Below are positions 1 to 7,604 of a stretch of 50,720 nucleotides of DNA, one piece after another. The notes under the pieces were generated by a model that made no database searches, was not told where the DNA came from, and was given only the letters and a program-made list of their open reading frames with translations. Source of the DNA: Fusibacillus kribbianus (GTDB lineage Bacteria; Bacillota; Clostridia; Lachnospirales; Lachnospiraceae). The first letter of the stretch is position 1; each line of letters begins with the position of its first letter. A program made the translations under genes and the position numbers. The DNA lies in the NCBI RefSeq assembly GCF_030053595.1, contig NZ_JASGBQ010000023.1:1-50720 (forward strand). Reading direction: 5' to 3'.

Positions 1-32
1 TGTACTTGACATACTTAATTATACCACGGATG

Positions 33-55
33 CGGGTCCTTTTGGGGCCCGTTTT
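33..55 (+). terminator. Rho-independent terminator of an upstream gene
   Basis: A 7-bp stem (CGGGTCC with GGGCCCG, one G-U pair) and a five-base loop are followed by a short T run. It probably ends a gene lying before the window. Confidence 0.55.
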
Positions 56-71
56 CTGTTTTCGTACAAAA

Positions 72-121
72 AAGGAGCTGCTGCTCCGTAGATTATTACT
101 CTACTTTTGCAACAGCCCCTT
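72..121. terminator. Long terminator-like hairpin
   Basis: Outer arms AAGGAGCTGCTGC and GCAACAGCCCCTT pair with two mismatches. Inside them GTAGA (88-92) and TCTAC (100-104) pair perfectly. A-rich sequence lies on one side and pyrimidines on the other, so it may work in both directions. The rest of 122-315 shows nothing codable that I trust. Confidence 0.45.
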
Positions 122-315
122 CTTGAAGGACAGAAGAATCTTTTTCACATCTATAATACGAACACATTTATATGTAAAAAGAACCTATATCTGAACATAT
201 TTTTCCTGTATAATTAGAATATCTGAAGAGAACAAGTACAGGTATTTCCAGCCGATGGAGCCGGATTGCCGCTATTGGGAAAAACAGAACTGGTACGGAA
301 AAAGGAGGAAATTAC

Positions 316-861
316 ATGAAATCTCTGCAAACCATTCAGAAGACCTTCCGGGTCTTTCAGATACTCACAAAAATTGCTTTTATTTTTTGCGTTATCGGTG
401 CATCCGCCTGCGCTGTCGGCACTCTCTGCGCCGCGGCATGGTACTCGGGAGGTCAGGTGTTTTCCCTATTCGGTGAGCCGATAACGATTTTTGCCAGTGG
501 TAAGGGGCTGAACGAGATGCTGGCTGTATTGCTCTCTGATCTTATCCGGCTGGTTACCGAAGCGATCCTGCTGGCATTCGCCAGACAGTATTTCAAAACT
601 GAGCAGACCGAGGGTACGCCCTTTACGGAAAACGGTGCAAATCTGATTAGGAAGCTGGGCATCCGCTGCATTTATATGCCCATCGTGGCAGTGGTGATCG
701 CAGCTGTCGTCACAGTTTGTCTGGGTGCGGAAAGAAGCGGCGATATCAGCAATCTTCCCAGCGTGGCTACCGGCATTGTACTGATTCTGGCTTCTCTGAT
801 CTTCCGCTATGGCGCAGAGCTGGAGGGAGGGAATCATTTACAGATTTCTGACAAAGAATAA
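316..861 (+). CDS. DUF2975-like four-helix membrane protein
   Basis: This 181-residue protein has four predicted membrane segments (about 16-42, 65-90, 118-138 and 148-165). A GTPFT motif at 100-104 precedes the third helix and FRYGAEL at 163-169 follows the fourth. This layout matches the DUF2975 family, whose function is unknown and whose members often sit beside a small Cro/C1-type HTH gene. No such HTH partner follows here, which is slightly unusual. The start at 316 is supported by AAAGGAGG about 7 bases upstream. It may be co-transcribed with the next gene, 36 bases downstream. The family call rests on motif recognition only. Confidence 0.7.
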   Translation: MKSLQTIQKTFRVFQILTKIAFIFCVIGASACAVGTLCAAAWYSGGQVFSLFGEPITIFASGKGLNEMLAVLLSDLIRLVTEAILLAFARQYFKTEQTEGTPFTENGANLIRKLGIRCIYMPIVAVVIAAVVTVCLGAERSGDISNLPSVATGIVLILASLIFRYGAELEGGNHLQISDKE

Positions 862-897
862 AAAAGCGGGTATATTAGAAGCAGGAATGAAGAAAGT

Positions 898-1410
898 ATG
901 CGGAAAAGAATATGGAATCCGGTCATCATGTTATGCTTTGGCTTGATGATCGGATTTGTTTCAAGGCTATTGGATATTTATACCACGAATTTGGGGGAAA
1001 TATTCTCTCAAATGGCAATCTGGATTTTAATGGGCACTCTCATTTCCATTTACAGCAGGACAGCCGGGAAAGCGATGCTGAATGTCCTTACCTTCTGCCT
1101 GGGAATGCTGTTTACCTACTACCTGACCGCAGTCCTGAGCCACGGGGTATATTCAGGGAGTTACATGATCGGTTGGACAGTGTTCGCACTGTGTTCGCCT
1201 GTCATGGCTTATTTTGCATGGTTCACAAAAGAAAAAGGAATGTTCCCGAAAATTGTGAGTGTGGGAATCCTTGCGGTTTCAGTCCTGTCATCTGTCCTGT
1301 TTTTTAACAGGCTGCGAATCTATGATCTTGTCATTGACGGAGCTTTGTTTTACGTTCTGTTCTTCAAAAAGATCGACAGACAGGAAGGATTGGATGATTA
1401 TCGTTTTTGA
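898..1410 (+). CDS. Hypothetical multi-pass membrane protein
   Basis: A 170-residue, strongly hydrophobic protein with about five membrane helices, a basic N-terminus and a short charged C-terminal tail ending in LDDYRF. I do not recognise the family. The ribosome binding site is weak (GAAGAAAG). The gene sits tightly between the DUF2975-like gene and the dehydrogenase gene (6-21 bases away depending on its start), so the three may be one transcript. Function cannot be inferred beyond a membrane location. Confidence 0.6.
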   Translation: MRKRIWNPVIMLCFGLMIGFVSRLLDIYTTNLGEIFSQMAIWILMGTLISIYSRTAGKAMLNVLTFCLGMLFTYYLTAVLSHGVYSGSYMIGWTVFALCSPVMAYFAWFTKEKGMFPKIVSVGILAVSVLSSVLFFNRLRIYDLVIDGALFYVLFFKKIDRQEGLDDYRF

Positions 1411-1431
1411 AAAGGGATGAGAAAGCACATG

Positions 1432-2214
1432 AAAAGAAAGCAAGCAGCACTGAGAGTGATCGCAATCGTCGGAGCAAATCGCGGAATTGGTTATTATATG
1501 GTGAAACGTCTGCTCGAACTTGGCGATTCCATTTCGGTTTTGGATATTGAAACGGATAATCTGAAGGAATTGAGAGAACGCTATCCCGATAAATTAATTA
1601 CGATTACAGCGGACGCGGCAAAGGATGAAGATATAAAAAACGGCGTGTCCGAGACAATAAAACAATTCGGGAAAATTGATATCGCGGTACATAATGCTTG
1701 TCTTTGTACTTTTGAAAGCGAGTCACACAGCGATTACGAGCTTTACAACAAGGTAATGGATATCAACTTTTTTGGGGCCTTACGCCTTTCAAAGGCGGTT
1801 TTGCCGGAAATGCGCAAACAGGGTTTTGGAAAAATCATTTTTACCTGCTCAGGTGTTGGTGTTACGGGCTTTGGCAATATTTCTCCTTACGCTTCGTCAA
1901 AGGGAGCAATGGAAGCACTAGCGAAATGTCTTGAAATTGAAAATCAGAAATATGGCATTTCCTTTCATTTGTTTCATCCACCGCTTACAGATACGGCTTC
2001 ATCGGCGAAGCTTCCTGTTCCGAAAGAATTTATGGCAAGCCCTCAGAAAGTCGGGGAAGGGCTTGCCAGACATATTGGATCAAAAAAATTCATTATATGT
2101 CATTCTTTTAGCCAGGCAATGCAAATGAAGCTTTGCTATCGGCATCCTTTGTTTATGGGTAAGATGATGTGGAAAATGACAACACGGGCGGATCAGATGG
2201 ATGAGAATGAATGA
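1432..2214 (+). CDS. Short-chain dehydrogenase/reductase (SDR) family protein
   Basis: This is a classical SDR of about 260 residues with an N-terminal Rossmann fold. The cofactor motif reads VGANRGIG in place of TGxxxGxG. The catalytic Ser lies in TCSGVG and the YxxxK motif is YASSK. The usual NNAG reads HNAC, and the C-terminus is longer and more basic than in simple SDRs. The substrate is unknown. An in-frame ATG at 1417 would abut the AAAGGG, so I prefer the ATG at 1432; the difference is five residues. The gene is more AT-rich than the housekeeping genes further on. Confidence 0.75.
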   Translation, partial: KRKQAALRVIAIVGANRGIGYYMVKRLLELGDSISVLDIETDNLKELRERYPDKLITITADAAKDEDIKNGVSETIKQFGKIDIAVHNACLCTFESESHSDYELYNKVMDINFFGALRLSKAVLPEMRKQGFGKIIFTCSGVGVTGFGNISPYASSKGAMEALAKCLEIENQKYGISFHLFHPPLTDTASSAKLPVPKEFMASPQKVGEGLARHIGSKKFIICHSFSQAMQMKLCYRHPLFMGKMMWKMTTRADQMDENE

Positions 2215-2285
2215 AAACGGGAAAGTTCTTGATCGGAGGGATACCATGGTTTTTGCAGATCATAAAAAATTGTAACAAAAACCTA

Positions 2286-2314
2286 TTGACAAAATAGGCC
2301 ACAGTGAATATAAT
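2286..2314 (+). promoter_or_regulatory. Promoter of the feo locus
   Basis: Perfect -35 TTGACA (2286-2291) and -10 TATAAT (2309-2314) are separated by 17 bases. The palindrome at 2324-2337 begins about 10 bases after the -10, so a bound repressor would block initiation or early elongation. Confidence 0.8.
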
Positions 2315-2323
2315 AATAAACGG

Positions 2324-2337
2324 TTAGCGGTTGCTAA
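2324..2337. promoter_or_regulatory. Candidate DtxR/IdeR-like operator, site 1
   Basis: TTAGCGGTTGCTAA is a near-perfect palindrome, flanked by GG and CC so that the arms extend to GGTTAGC and GCTAACC. It lies at the predicted transcription start of feoA. Related copies are at 2358, 2921 and 5627. The half-site resembles the TTAG...CTAA ends of DtxR/IdeR boxes; the regulator itself is not in the window. Confidence 0.6.
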
Positions 2338-2357
2338 CCTATATTTGAGAAACTGAG

Positions 2358-2371
2358 TTAGCTGAAACTAA
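2358..2371. promoter_or_regulatory. Candidate DtxR/IdeR-like operator, site 2
   Basis: TTAGCTGAAACTAA starts 34 bases after site 1 and 20 bases before the first feoA start codon. The outer TTAG and CTAA are kept. Confidence 0.5.
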
Positions 2372-2390
2372 TGAATAGAAGGAAAATGTG

Positions 2391-2603
2391 ATGATGCCGC
2401 TTACACTTGCAGAAACAGGAGAAGAAAATATCATAAAAAAAATCGGAGGTAAGCAGGAAGTCAAGGTTCACCTGGAGAATCTTGGCTTTGTTGTGGGAGG
2501 AGCCGTTACGGTGATCAATACAATTGGCGGCAACGTCATTGTCAATGTGAAAGAATCCCGCATTGCAGTCAGTAAGGAAATGGCGCAGAAAATTATGATC
2601 TGA
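2391..2603 (+). CDS. feoA: Ferrous iron transport protein A (first copy)
   Basis: A 70-residue SH3-like FeoA-domain protein. The pattern of a short leading strand, a helix ending in LGFVVGG and a VNVKESRIAVSKEMA C-terminus is typical of FeoA. FeoA is a small cytosolic partner thought to modulate the FeoB transporter. GTG at 2388 and ATGs at 2391 and 2394 are all in frame; GAAGGA spacing favours 2391. It is the first gene after the promoter and two candidate iron-box palindromes. A second FeoA-type gene follows 47 bases later, a common clostridial arrangement. Confidence 0.85.
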   Translation: MMPLTLAETGEENIIKKIGGKQEVKVHLENLGFVVGGAVTVINTIGGNVIVNVKESRIAVSKEMAQKIMI

Positions 2604-2650
2604 TTTTCTGGCAGTTTAACTTAGAATACAGTTCAAGGAGGAGAACAGGC

Positions 2651-2872
2651 ATGAGAACACTGAAAGCAGCAAAAGTCGGTGATACGGTCAGGGTCGTAAA
2701 GCTTCATGGCGAAGGCGCGGTCAAACGCCGTATTATGGACATGGGACTGACGAAAGGGGTAGAAGTACACATCCGTAAAGTGGCACCTCTCGGAGATCCG
2801 GTTGAGATTACCGTCCGTGGTTACGAGCTTTCCATTCGCAAAGCAGACGCAGAAATGATCGAAATCGAATAA
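2651..2872 (+). CDS. feoA: Ferrous iron transport protein A (second copy)
   Basis: A 73-residue FeoA-domain protein containing KRRIMDMGLTKG and a closing strand with GDPVEITVRGYELSIRK, the family's best-conserved segments. It is more canonical than the upstream copy and probably is the one that contacts FeoB. A strong AAGGAGGAG precedes the start. The two FeoA proteins differ clearly in sequence, so they are diverged paralogues and not a recent duplication. A weak hairpin and the third palindrome separate it from feoB. Confidence 0.92.
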   Translation: MRTLKAAKVGDTVRVVKLHGEGAVKRRIMDMGLTKGVEVHIRKVAPLGDPVEITVRGYELSIRKADAEMIEIE

Positions 2873-2887
2873 GATAACATGGATTCA

Positions 2888-2910
2888 GGGGAGGTATCCC
2901 CATATTTTTT
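2888..2910 (+). terminator. Weak attenuator-like hairpin before feoB
   Basis: GGGGA and TCCCC form a 5-bp stem around a 4-base loop and are followed by AT and six Ts. It may reduce read-through from feoA into feoB, but the stem is short. Confidence 0.3.
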
Positions 2911-2920
2911 GAGTTAATGG

Positions 2921-2934
2921 TTAGCGGACACTAA
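2921..2934. promoter_or_regulatory. Candidate DtxR/IdeR-like operator, site 3
   Basis: TTAGCGGACACTAA lies 22 bases before the feoB start codon. It shares TTAGCGG exactly with site 1. Its position suggests separate control of feoB or a roadblock. Confidence 0.5.
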
Positions 2935-2956
2935 TCAAGAAAGCGAGGAGTGACAT

Positions 2957-5374
2957 ATGAATTTGCGAATTGCCCTTGCGGGTAACCCAAACAGCGGAAA
3001 GACGACTCTGTTCAATGCACTGACCGGCTCCAACCAGTTCGTCGGAAACTGGCCGGGGGTTACGGTCGAAAAAAAGGAAGGAAAACTGAAAAAGCACAAT
3101 GACGTTGTGATCACGGACCTTCCTGGTATTTATTCTCTTTCCCCTTACACATTGGAGGAAGTGGTAGCAAGAAACTATCTCATTACCGAGCGGCCTGATG
3201 CGATTTTAAACATCATCGACGGTACAAATCTGGAAAGAAACCTGTATCTGACGACGCAGCTTACCGAACTCGGCATTCCTGTTGTTGTTGCGATCAATAT
3301 GATGGATGTGGTGAAGAAGAACGGTGACAGGATCAATACGGAAGAGCTGTCCCATGAACTTGGATGCAAGGTAGTGGAAATTTCCGCTCTGAAGGGAACC
3401 GGAATTATGGAGGCGGCAGAGGCGGCAATTGATGCAGCGAAGAACGGGAAGACTGTCCCGATGCACACCTTCTCGGGCACTGTGGAGCATGCACTTGCGC
3501 ATATTGAGGAAGCGGCAGTACATAATATGCCTGAAGAACAGCAGCGCTGGTATGCGGTAAAAATTTTTGAACGCGATGACAAGGTACTGGAACAGATTCA
3601 GCTTGATCAGGCGGTTCTGGATCACATAGAAGCCGATATTAAGGCTGTGGAGGATGAATTGGACGACGATGCGGAATCCATCATTACCAATGAGCGCTAT
3701 GTTTATATCGGTCAGATCATCAAGGGCTGTTACAGGAAGAGATCGGCAGGGAGGCTTTCCACCTCCGATAAGATCGATAAGGTCGTTACCAACCGTTTTG
3801 CAGCGCTCCCGATATTTGCAGCTGTGATGTTCCTTGTTTATTATATTGCGGTCTCCACCGTCGGCACATTTGCGACTGACTGGGCCAATGACGGCGTGTT
3901 TGGCGACGGCTGGCATCTGTTCGGCATCGGAACATCCGCATATGAAGACGCTGTGACGGATTATGCGGCAGAAAACGTCTGGACCGACGAGATGATTTCT
4001 GCTGTGGACGCTGCAGCCGGGATGGGTGTCATCGGTGCCGAAGAGATTCAGTCTGCCATTGCCGATGAGGACTTCGGTGCATTTGATGGAGCTTACGGCT
4101 CCTATGCGGATGCTCTGGCAGAGGGAGGATATGATATTTCCGAAATCTATGAAGCGGCTCTCGGAGAGGAGGCGGAAGGTGTTCCTGATCCGTCTGAATA
4201 CGGCGTATGGGTGCCTGGTATTCCCGTACTTGTGGAAAAAGGTCTTGAAGCGGCAAACTGCCCTGAATGGCTGAACGGTTTGATCCTTGACGGTATTATC
4301 GGAGGCGTGGGTGCCGTTCTCGGCTTTGTACCGCAGATGCTTGTCCTTTTTATTCTGCTGGCCTTCCTGGAATCCTGCGGATACATGGCTCGAATTGCTT
4401 TTGTCCTTGACCGTATTTTCCGCAAATTCGGCCTTTCCGGCAAGTCCTTCATTCCGATGCTGATCGGCACCGGCTGCGGCGTACCCGGAATTATGGCATC
4501 CCGTACCATTGAGAATGAACGTGACCGCCGCATGACGATCATGACCACGACCTTTATCCCCTGCGGTGCAAAGCTCCCGATCATCGCACTTATTGCTTCC
4601 GCCCTGTTCGGCGGCGCATGGTGGGTGGCCCCCAGTGCTTATTTCATCGGCATCGCTGCTATCATTATTTCCGGCATTATGCTGAAGAAAACGAAAATGT
4701 TTGCCGGCGATCCTGCTCCCTTCGTAATGGAATTACCCGCATACCACTGGCCGACTGTCGGCAATGTGCTGCGCTCCATGTGGGAACGGGCATGGTCGTT
4801 CATTAAGAAGGCAGGAACGATCATCCTCCTTTCGTCTATCGTCATCTGGGCCGGCTCCTGTTTCGGGACTATGGATGGTGCGTTTACCTTCAGCACGGAA
4901 ATGGAGCTTGAAAACAGCGTGCTCGGTATGATCGGCAGCGCTCTTTGCTGGATCTTCTCACCACTCGGCTTCGGCAACATCAAGGCTACCGTTGCAACCG
5001 TCATGGGCCTTGTGGCAAAGGAAGAAGTTGTCGGCGTGTTCGGTGTCCTTGATTTTGAGGGAATGACCCGCCTTGCCGCGTATTCCTTCCTGGTGTTCAA
5101 TCTGCTCTGCGCCCCCTGCTTTGCGGCAATCGGTGCCATCAAGCGTGAAATGAACTCTGCAAAGTGGACCTGGTTCGCCATCGGCTATCAGTGTGTGTTT
5201 GCTTATGCAATCTCCCTGATGATCTATCAGTTCGGTTCGATCTTTACCGGAGATCTGAATGTGATCGGTCTGATTGCAGCAATTGCCGTTCTCGCAGGGA
5301 TGATGTATATGCTGTTCATTAAGCGCTATTCCGAAGCGAAAAAACTGACAAAAAGAGTTAAGGTAACAAAATAA
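2957..5374 (+). CDS. feoB: Ferrous iron transporter FeoB
   Basis: An 805-residue Fe(II) transporter with an N-terminal G-protein domain: G1 GNPNSGKTT (9-17), G3 DLPG (54-57) and G4 NMMD (114-117). A helical linker follows, then a C-terminal polytopic membrane domain with the Gate signatures ESCGYMAR and IGTGCGVPG, and FIPCGAKLPI. Between the first membrane helix and the next conserved block there is an acidic, Ala/Gly/Asp-rich stretch of about 100 residues (roughly 312-418), longer than in E. coli-type FeoB and predicted to lie outside the membrane. GAGGAGTGACAT precedes the ATG. It is in one direction with both feoA genes and the downstream small Cys-rich protein. Confidence 0.97.
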   Translation: MNLRIALAGNPNSGKTTLFNALTGSNQFVGNWPGVTVEKKEGKLKKHNDVVITDLPGIYSLSPYTLEEVVARNYLITERPDAILNIIDGTNLERNLYLTTQLTELGIPVVVAINMMDVVKKNGDRINTEELSHELGCKVVEISALKGTGIMEAAEAAIDAAKNGKTVPMHTFSGTVEHALAHIEEAAVHNMPEEQQRWYAVKIFERDDKVLEQIQLDQAVLDHIEADIKAVEDELDDDAESIITNERYVYIGQIIKGCYRKRSAGRLSTSDKIDKVVTNRFAALPIFAAVMFLVYYIAVSTVGTFATDWANDGVFGDGWHLFGIGTSAYEDAVTDYAAENVWTDEMISAVDAAAGMGVIGAEEIQSAIADEDFGAFDGAYGSYADALAEGGYDISEIYEAALGEEAEGVPDPSEYGVWVPGIPVLVEKGLEAANCPEWLNGLILDGIIGGVGAVLGFVPQMLVLFILLAFLESCGYMARIAFVLDRIFRKFGLSGKSFIPMLIGTGCGVPGIMASRTIENERDRRMTIMTTTFIPCGAKLPIIALIASALFGGAWWVAPSAYFIGIAAIIISGIMLKKTKMFAGDPAPFVMELPAYHWPTVGNVLRSMWERAWSFIKKAGTIILLSSIVIWAGSCFGTMDGAFTFSTEMELENSVLGMIGSALCWIFSPLGFGNIKATVATVMGLVAKEEVVGVFGVLDFEGMTRLAAYSFLVFNLLCAPCFAAIGAIKREMNSAKWTWFAIGYQCVFAYAISLMIYQFGSIFTGDLNVIGLIAAIAVLAGMMYMLFIKRYSEAKKLTKRVKVTK

Positions 5375-5399
5375 AAAATTGTGAAGGGGAGGTAAGAAT

Positions 5400-5573
5400 A
5401 TGCTTGCCTGGCTTTTAGAAAATATGGCAACCGTTATCATCTGTGCTGTTTTGATCGCTGTTGTTGCGGCAATTATTGTAAGCATGGTGAAAAACAGGAA
5501 AAAAGGAAAATCCTCCTGTGGATGCGGGTGTGCAGGCTGTTCAGGAAACAGTTCCTGCCATCCTGAAAAATAA
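5400..5573 (+). CDS. FeoB-associated Cys-rich small membrane protein
   Basis: A 57-residue protein with one membrane helix (about 10-30), a basic KNRKKGK stop-transfer segment and a C-terminus with six cysteines (CGCGCAGC, then one more before HPEK). This matches the FeoB-associated Cys-rich membrane protein family found after feoB in Firmicutes; a role in iron handling or FeoB assembly is inferred. GGGGAGG lies 7-8 bases before the ATG and the gene starts 25 bases after feoB. A terminator follows immediately. Confidence 0.88.
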   Translation: MLAWLLENMATVIICAVLIAVVAAIIVSMVKNRKKGKSSCGCGCAGCSGNSSCHPEK

Positions 5574-5581
5574 CGCTTACG

Positions 5582-5617
5582 GGAGACGCAGGATACAGTC
5601 TGCGTCTCCTGGTTTTT
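5582..5617 (+). terminator. Terminator of the feo operon
   Basis: A 10-bp perfect stem (GGAGACGCAG / CTGCGTCTCC) with an 8-base loop, followed by TGG and five Ts. It closes the feoA-feoA-feoB-Cys-rich gene unit. Confidence 0.75.
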
Positions 5618-5626
5618 ACATGGAGA

Positions 5627-5640
5627 TTAGTGATTGCTAA
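5627..5640. promoter_or_regulatory. Candidate DtxR/IdeR-like operator, site 4
   Basis: TTAGTGATTGCTAA lies 22 bases before the DUF2325 gene and after the feo terminator. It places the downstream gene in the same putative regulon. Confidence 0.5.
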
Positions 5641-5661
5641 CTGTATAAAAGGAGATACGGA

Positions 5662-5949
5662 ATGAGTGTTGTTATTGTGGGTGGAAATGAATGTATGGTC
5701 CGTCAATATAAAACTCTGTGCAGTGAGTATCGATGTAAAGCAAAGGTATATCCGAAAATGTCAGGTGGCTTAAAAAACATTGGAACACCTGATCTTCTGG
5801 TACTGTTTACCGATACTGTTTCTCACAAGATGATACAATGTGCGTTGAGTGAAACAAAGGGACGAAATGTACGGATTGCCCGTTCTCACACAAGCTCTAT
5901 AAGTGCATTAAAAAATATTTTAGAAAAACACACTGCAGGTTGTGAATAG
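5662..5949 (+). CDS. DUF2325 domain protein
   Basis: A 95-residue protein beginning with the VVIVGGNECM motif, followed by alternating strands and helices (DLLVLFTDTVSH, IARSHTSSISALKNIL). This is the DUF2325 pattern, a small Rossmann-like domain of unknown function. Such genes often sit near feo loci in Clostridia, and here a copy of the putative iron-box palindrome precedes it, which supports a metal-related role by context only. AAAGGAG lies 6-7 bases before the ATG. Confidence 0.8.
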   Translation: MSVVIVGGNECMVRQYKTLCSEYRCKAKVYPKMSGGLKNIGTPDLLVLFTDTVSHKMIQCALSETKGRNVRIARSHTSSISALKNILEKHTAGCE

Positions 5950-5963
5950 GAAGAGAGGTACAT

Positions 5964-6297
5964 ATGTCAGAATAATCGCGCATTAATATATGCTTATCGT
6001 CCCGTCCGGCTTTTTCAGGATTTGCAGAACAACACTGCCTGCAGGCTGCTCGCAGAACGAGGATATGAAGTGGGAACACCGGAAGATGTCTGCGGATTTA
6101 TCGAAAATAAAGCAGAAGGCTGTAAGTGTATCGGATGCTGGAAGATTTACGGAGATACAGATGCGGCGCAGAAAGTTTTTGCAAAATATAAAAAGTGTAC
6201 GGATATTTATTGCACGGTGTTTGCGAAGGGAAGGTCTGTTGAACGGCTTTGCTGCTGTATTATGCCCAGTGACCGGCATTGTATCGCGGGGCAATGA
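5964..6297 (+). pseudogene. Cys-rich small protein with a start-proximal frameshift
   Basis: AGAGAGG and an ATG at 5964 begin a gene that stops after three codons (ATG TCA GAA TAA). One base out of frame, an uninterrupted reading frame runs to 6297 and reads NNRALIYAYRPVRLF and onward. It ends with a cysteine-rich part containing CKCIGC, CTDIYC and LCCC. The simplest reading is a 1-base insertion just after the start codon of a gene of about 110 codons. A TTG at 6022 could also start a shorter 91-residue product. I do not recognise the family. It follows the DUF2325 gene by 14 bases. Confidence 0.45.
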
Positions 6298-6545
6298 TGA
6301 GAATGGTTCTCTGTAAACAATCCGATGGGCTGCTTCCGGATTCCGATAATTCCGGTATTTTTGCTTTTATGCGGCAGGGAGGAGACAAAATGGGAATATT
6401 ATGCCGCCTTCTTTGTGCCGGCACTCTCCTGTCTGACCGATTTTCTTGACGGGATAATTTGAGGAAAATTTCATTTGGTCACCGATTGGGGAAAGATACG
6501 GGATCCGATTCCTGATACAGGCCCTCATTCTGATGATGTAAGTTT

Positions 6546-7382
6546 TCATTTTGCGGCGTACACGATTCCGAAGGCTTCGGGACCGATATGGGCGCCGATG
6601 GTGGGACCGATCTGAAGCGTTTCGGCGGGGGCAAAGCCGGCAGTACGAAGCTTAGCCACCAGTTTTGTACAGTTATTGATGCCGTAGCTGTATATGGGGT
6701 ACAGGGGAAAAGAGGCGTCCATACCGGATTTTTCAAGGACGCTCACGATCTGGCTGATGGCCTTGTTTTTGCCCACGCATTTGCCGATGACTGCCACACT
6801 TCCCTCGGGAGAAATGGTTACGATCGGGCGGATACCGGCCAGATTTCCAATGGCAGCGGCAGTTTTTGAAATGCGGCCGCCCCGCTGCAGAAAATCCAGG
6901 GTGTCGGGCGCAGCAACCACACGGACCCGGGAACGCAGAGCTTCCAGCCGGGCTGCGATCTCTCCGGCTCCGAGCCCCTCTTTTACGAGCTGCAGGGCAT
7001 GATCGGCCATGAGCTTGATGGTGTAGGTGGCGGTAAGAGAATCAAGAATATAGATTTTATCGTAGGCGGCCATGGATTTGGCCAGAAAAGCACTTTGGCA
7101 GGTGCCGCTCAAAGCGGAGGAGAGCAGGATGCAGATCAGCTCGTCTCCGTTTTTCTTTGCCTCCAGGAACAGGTCCAGAAAGGCATGGGGGGAGGGCTGG
7201 GAGGTTTTGGGAAATTCTCCGGTCCGGGAAAGGATTTCATAAAATTCGTCCCGCCCCAGATTCTTTCCGTCGATATAGCCGGTTTCACCGATGGTTATGG
7301 TGATGGGAACAAGCAAAAGCCCCTTCGTTTGGATTTCTTCCATTTGATAGTCTGAAGCAGAATCTACAAGTATGCGTATCAT
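6546..7382 (-). CDS. DegV family fatty-acid-binding protein
   Basis: A 278-residue DegV/FakB-type protein, full length for the family. It opens with ILVDSASDYQ and carries the SQPSPHAF segment and the LLSSALSGTCQSA block that line the fatty-acid pocket, then DTLDFLQRGGRISK. Relatives deliver fatty acids to the kinase FakA for phospholipid synthesis; no fakA-like gene is nearby, so the specific ligand is unknown. GGAGAA precedes the start. It is transcribed alone, from a promoter at 7434-7462 on the minus strand. The 6298-6545 stretch downstream holds no gene that I can support. Confidence 0.92.
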   Translation of the reverse strand: MIRILVDSASDYQMEEIQTKGLLLVPITITIGETGYIDGKNLGRDEFYEILSRTGEFPKTSQPSPHAFLDLFLEAKKNGDELICILLSSALSGTCQSAFLAKSMAAYDKIYILDSLTATYTIKLMADHALQLVKEGLGAGEIAARLEALRSRVRVVAAPDTLDFLQRGGRISKTAAAIGNLAGIRPIVTISPEGSVAVIGKCVGKNKAISQIVSVLEKSGMDASFPLYPIYSYGINNCTKLVAKLRTAGFAPAETLQIGPTIGAHIGPEAFGIVYAAK

Positions 7383-7410
7383 ATATCGTATTCTCCAAAT
7401 AGTTTGAACA

Positions 7411-7433
7411 ACAAAATAAAAAGCTTATTTTGT
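7411..7433. promoter_or_regulatory. Palindrome at the degV transcription start
   Basis: ACAAAATAA and TTATTTTGT form a perfect 9-bp inverted repeat around a 5-base centre. It lies directly downstream of the predicted -10 of degV and could be an operator. Confidence 0.4.
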
Positions 7434-7462
7434 AGCATATTACATCATAGCTATGCTGTCAA
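7434..7462 (-). promoter_or_regulatory. Promoter of the degV-type gene
   Basis: On the minus strand, TTGACA (7462-7457) and TATGCT (7439-7434) are 17 bases apart. Confidence 0.6.
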
Positions 7463-7503
7463 TGGGTAAAACTATCCTTTTTGACGGTTTTTTTTTGAAA
7501 TGC

Positions 7504-7532
7504 TTGCAAAATAAAGAATATCGCTGTATGAT
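7504..7532 (+). promoter_or_regulatory. Promoter of the DUF6465 gene
   Basis: TTGCAA and TATGAT are 17 bases apart, 72 bases upstream of the ATG at 7605. Confidence 0.6.
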
Positions 7533-7604
7533 ATGGATGGCATCGTGCCTGTAACAGACTGGAAGATGGATAGGCAAAAAGTAAGTATAACGAGGAGAAT
7601 AATT

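Noticed and set aside
6-194. 62-codon frame at the window start
   Set aside because: It runs through two terminator-like hairpins, has no binding site and an unnatural composition.
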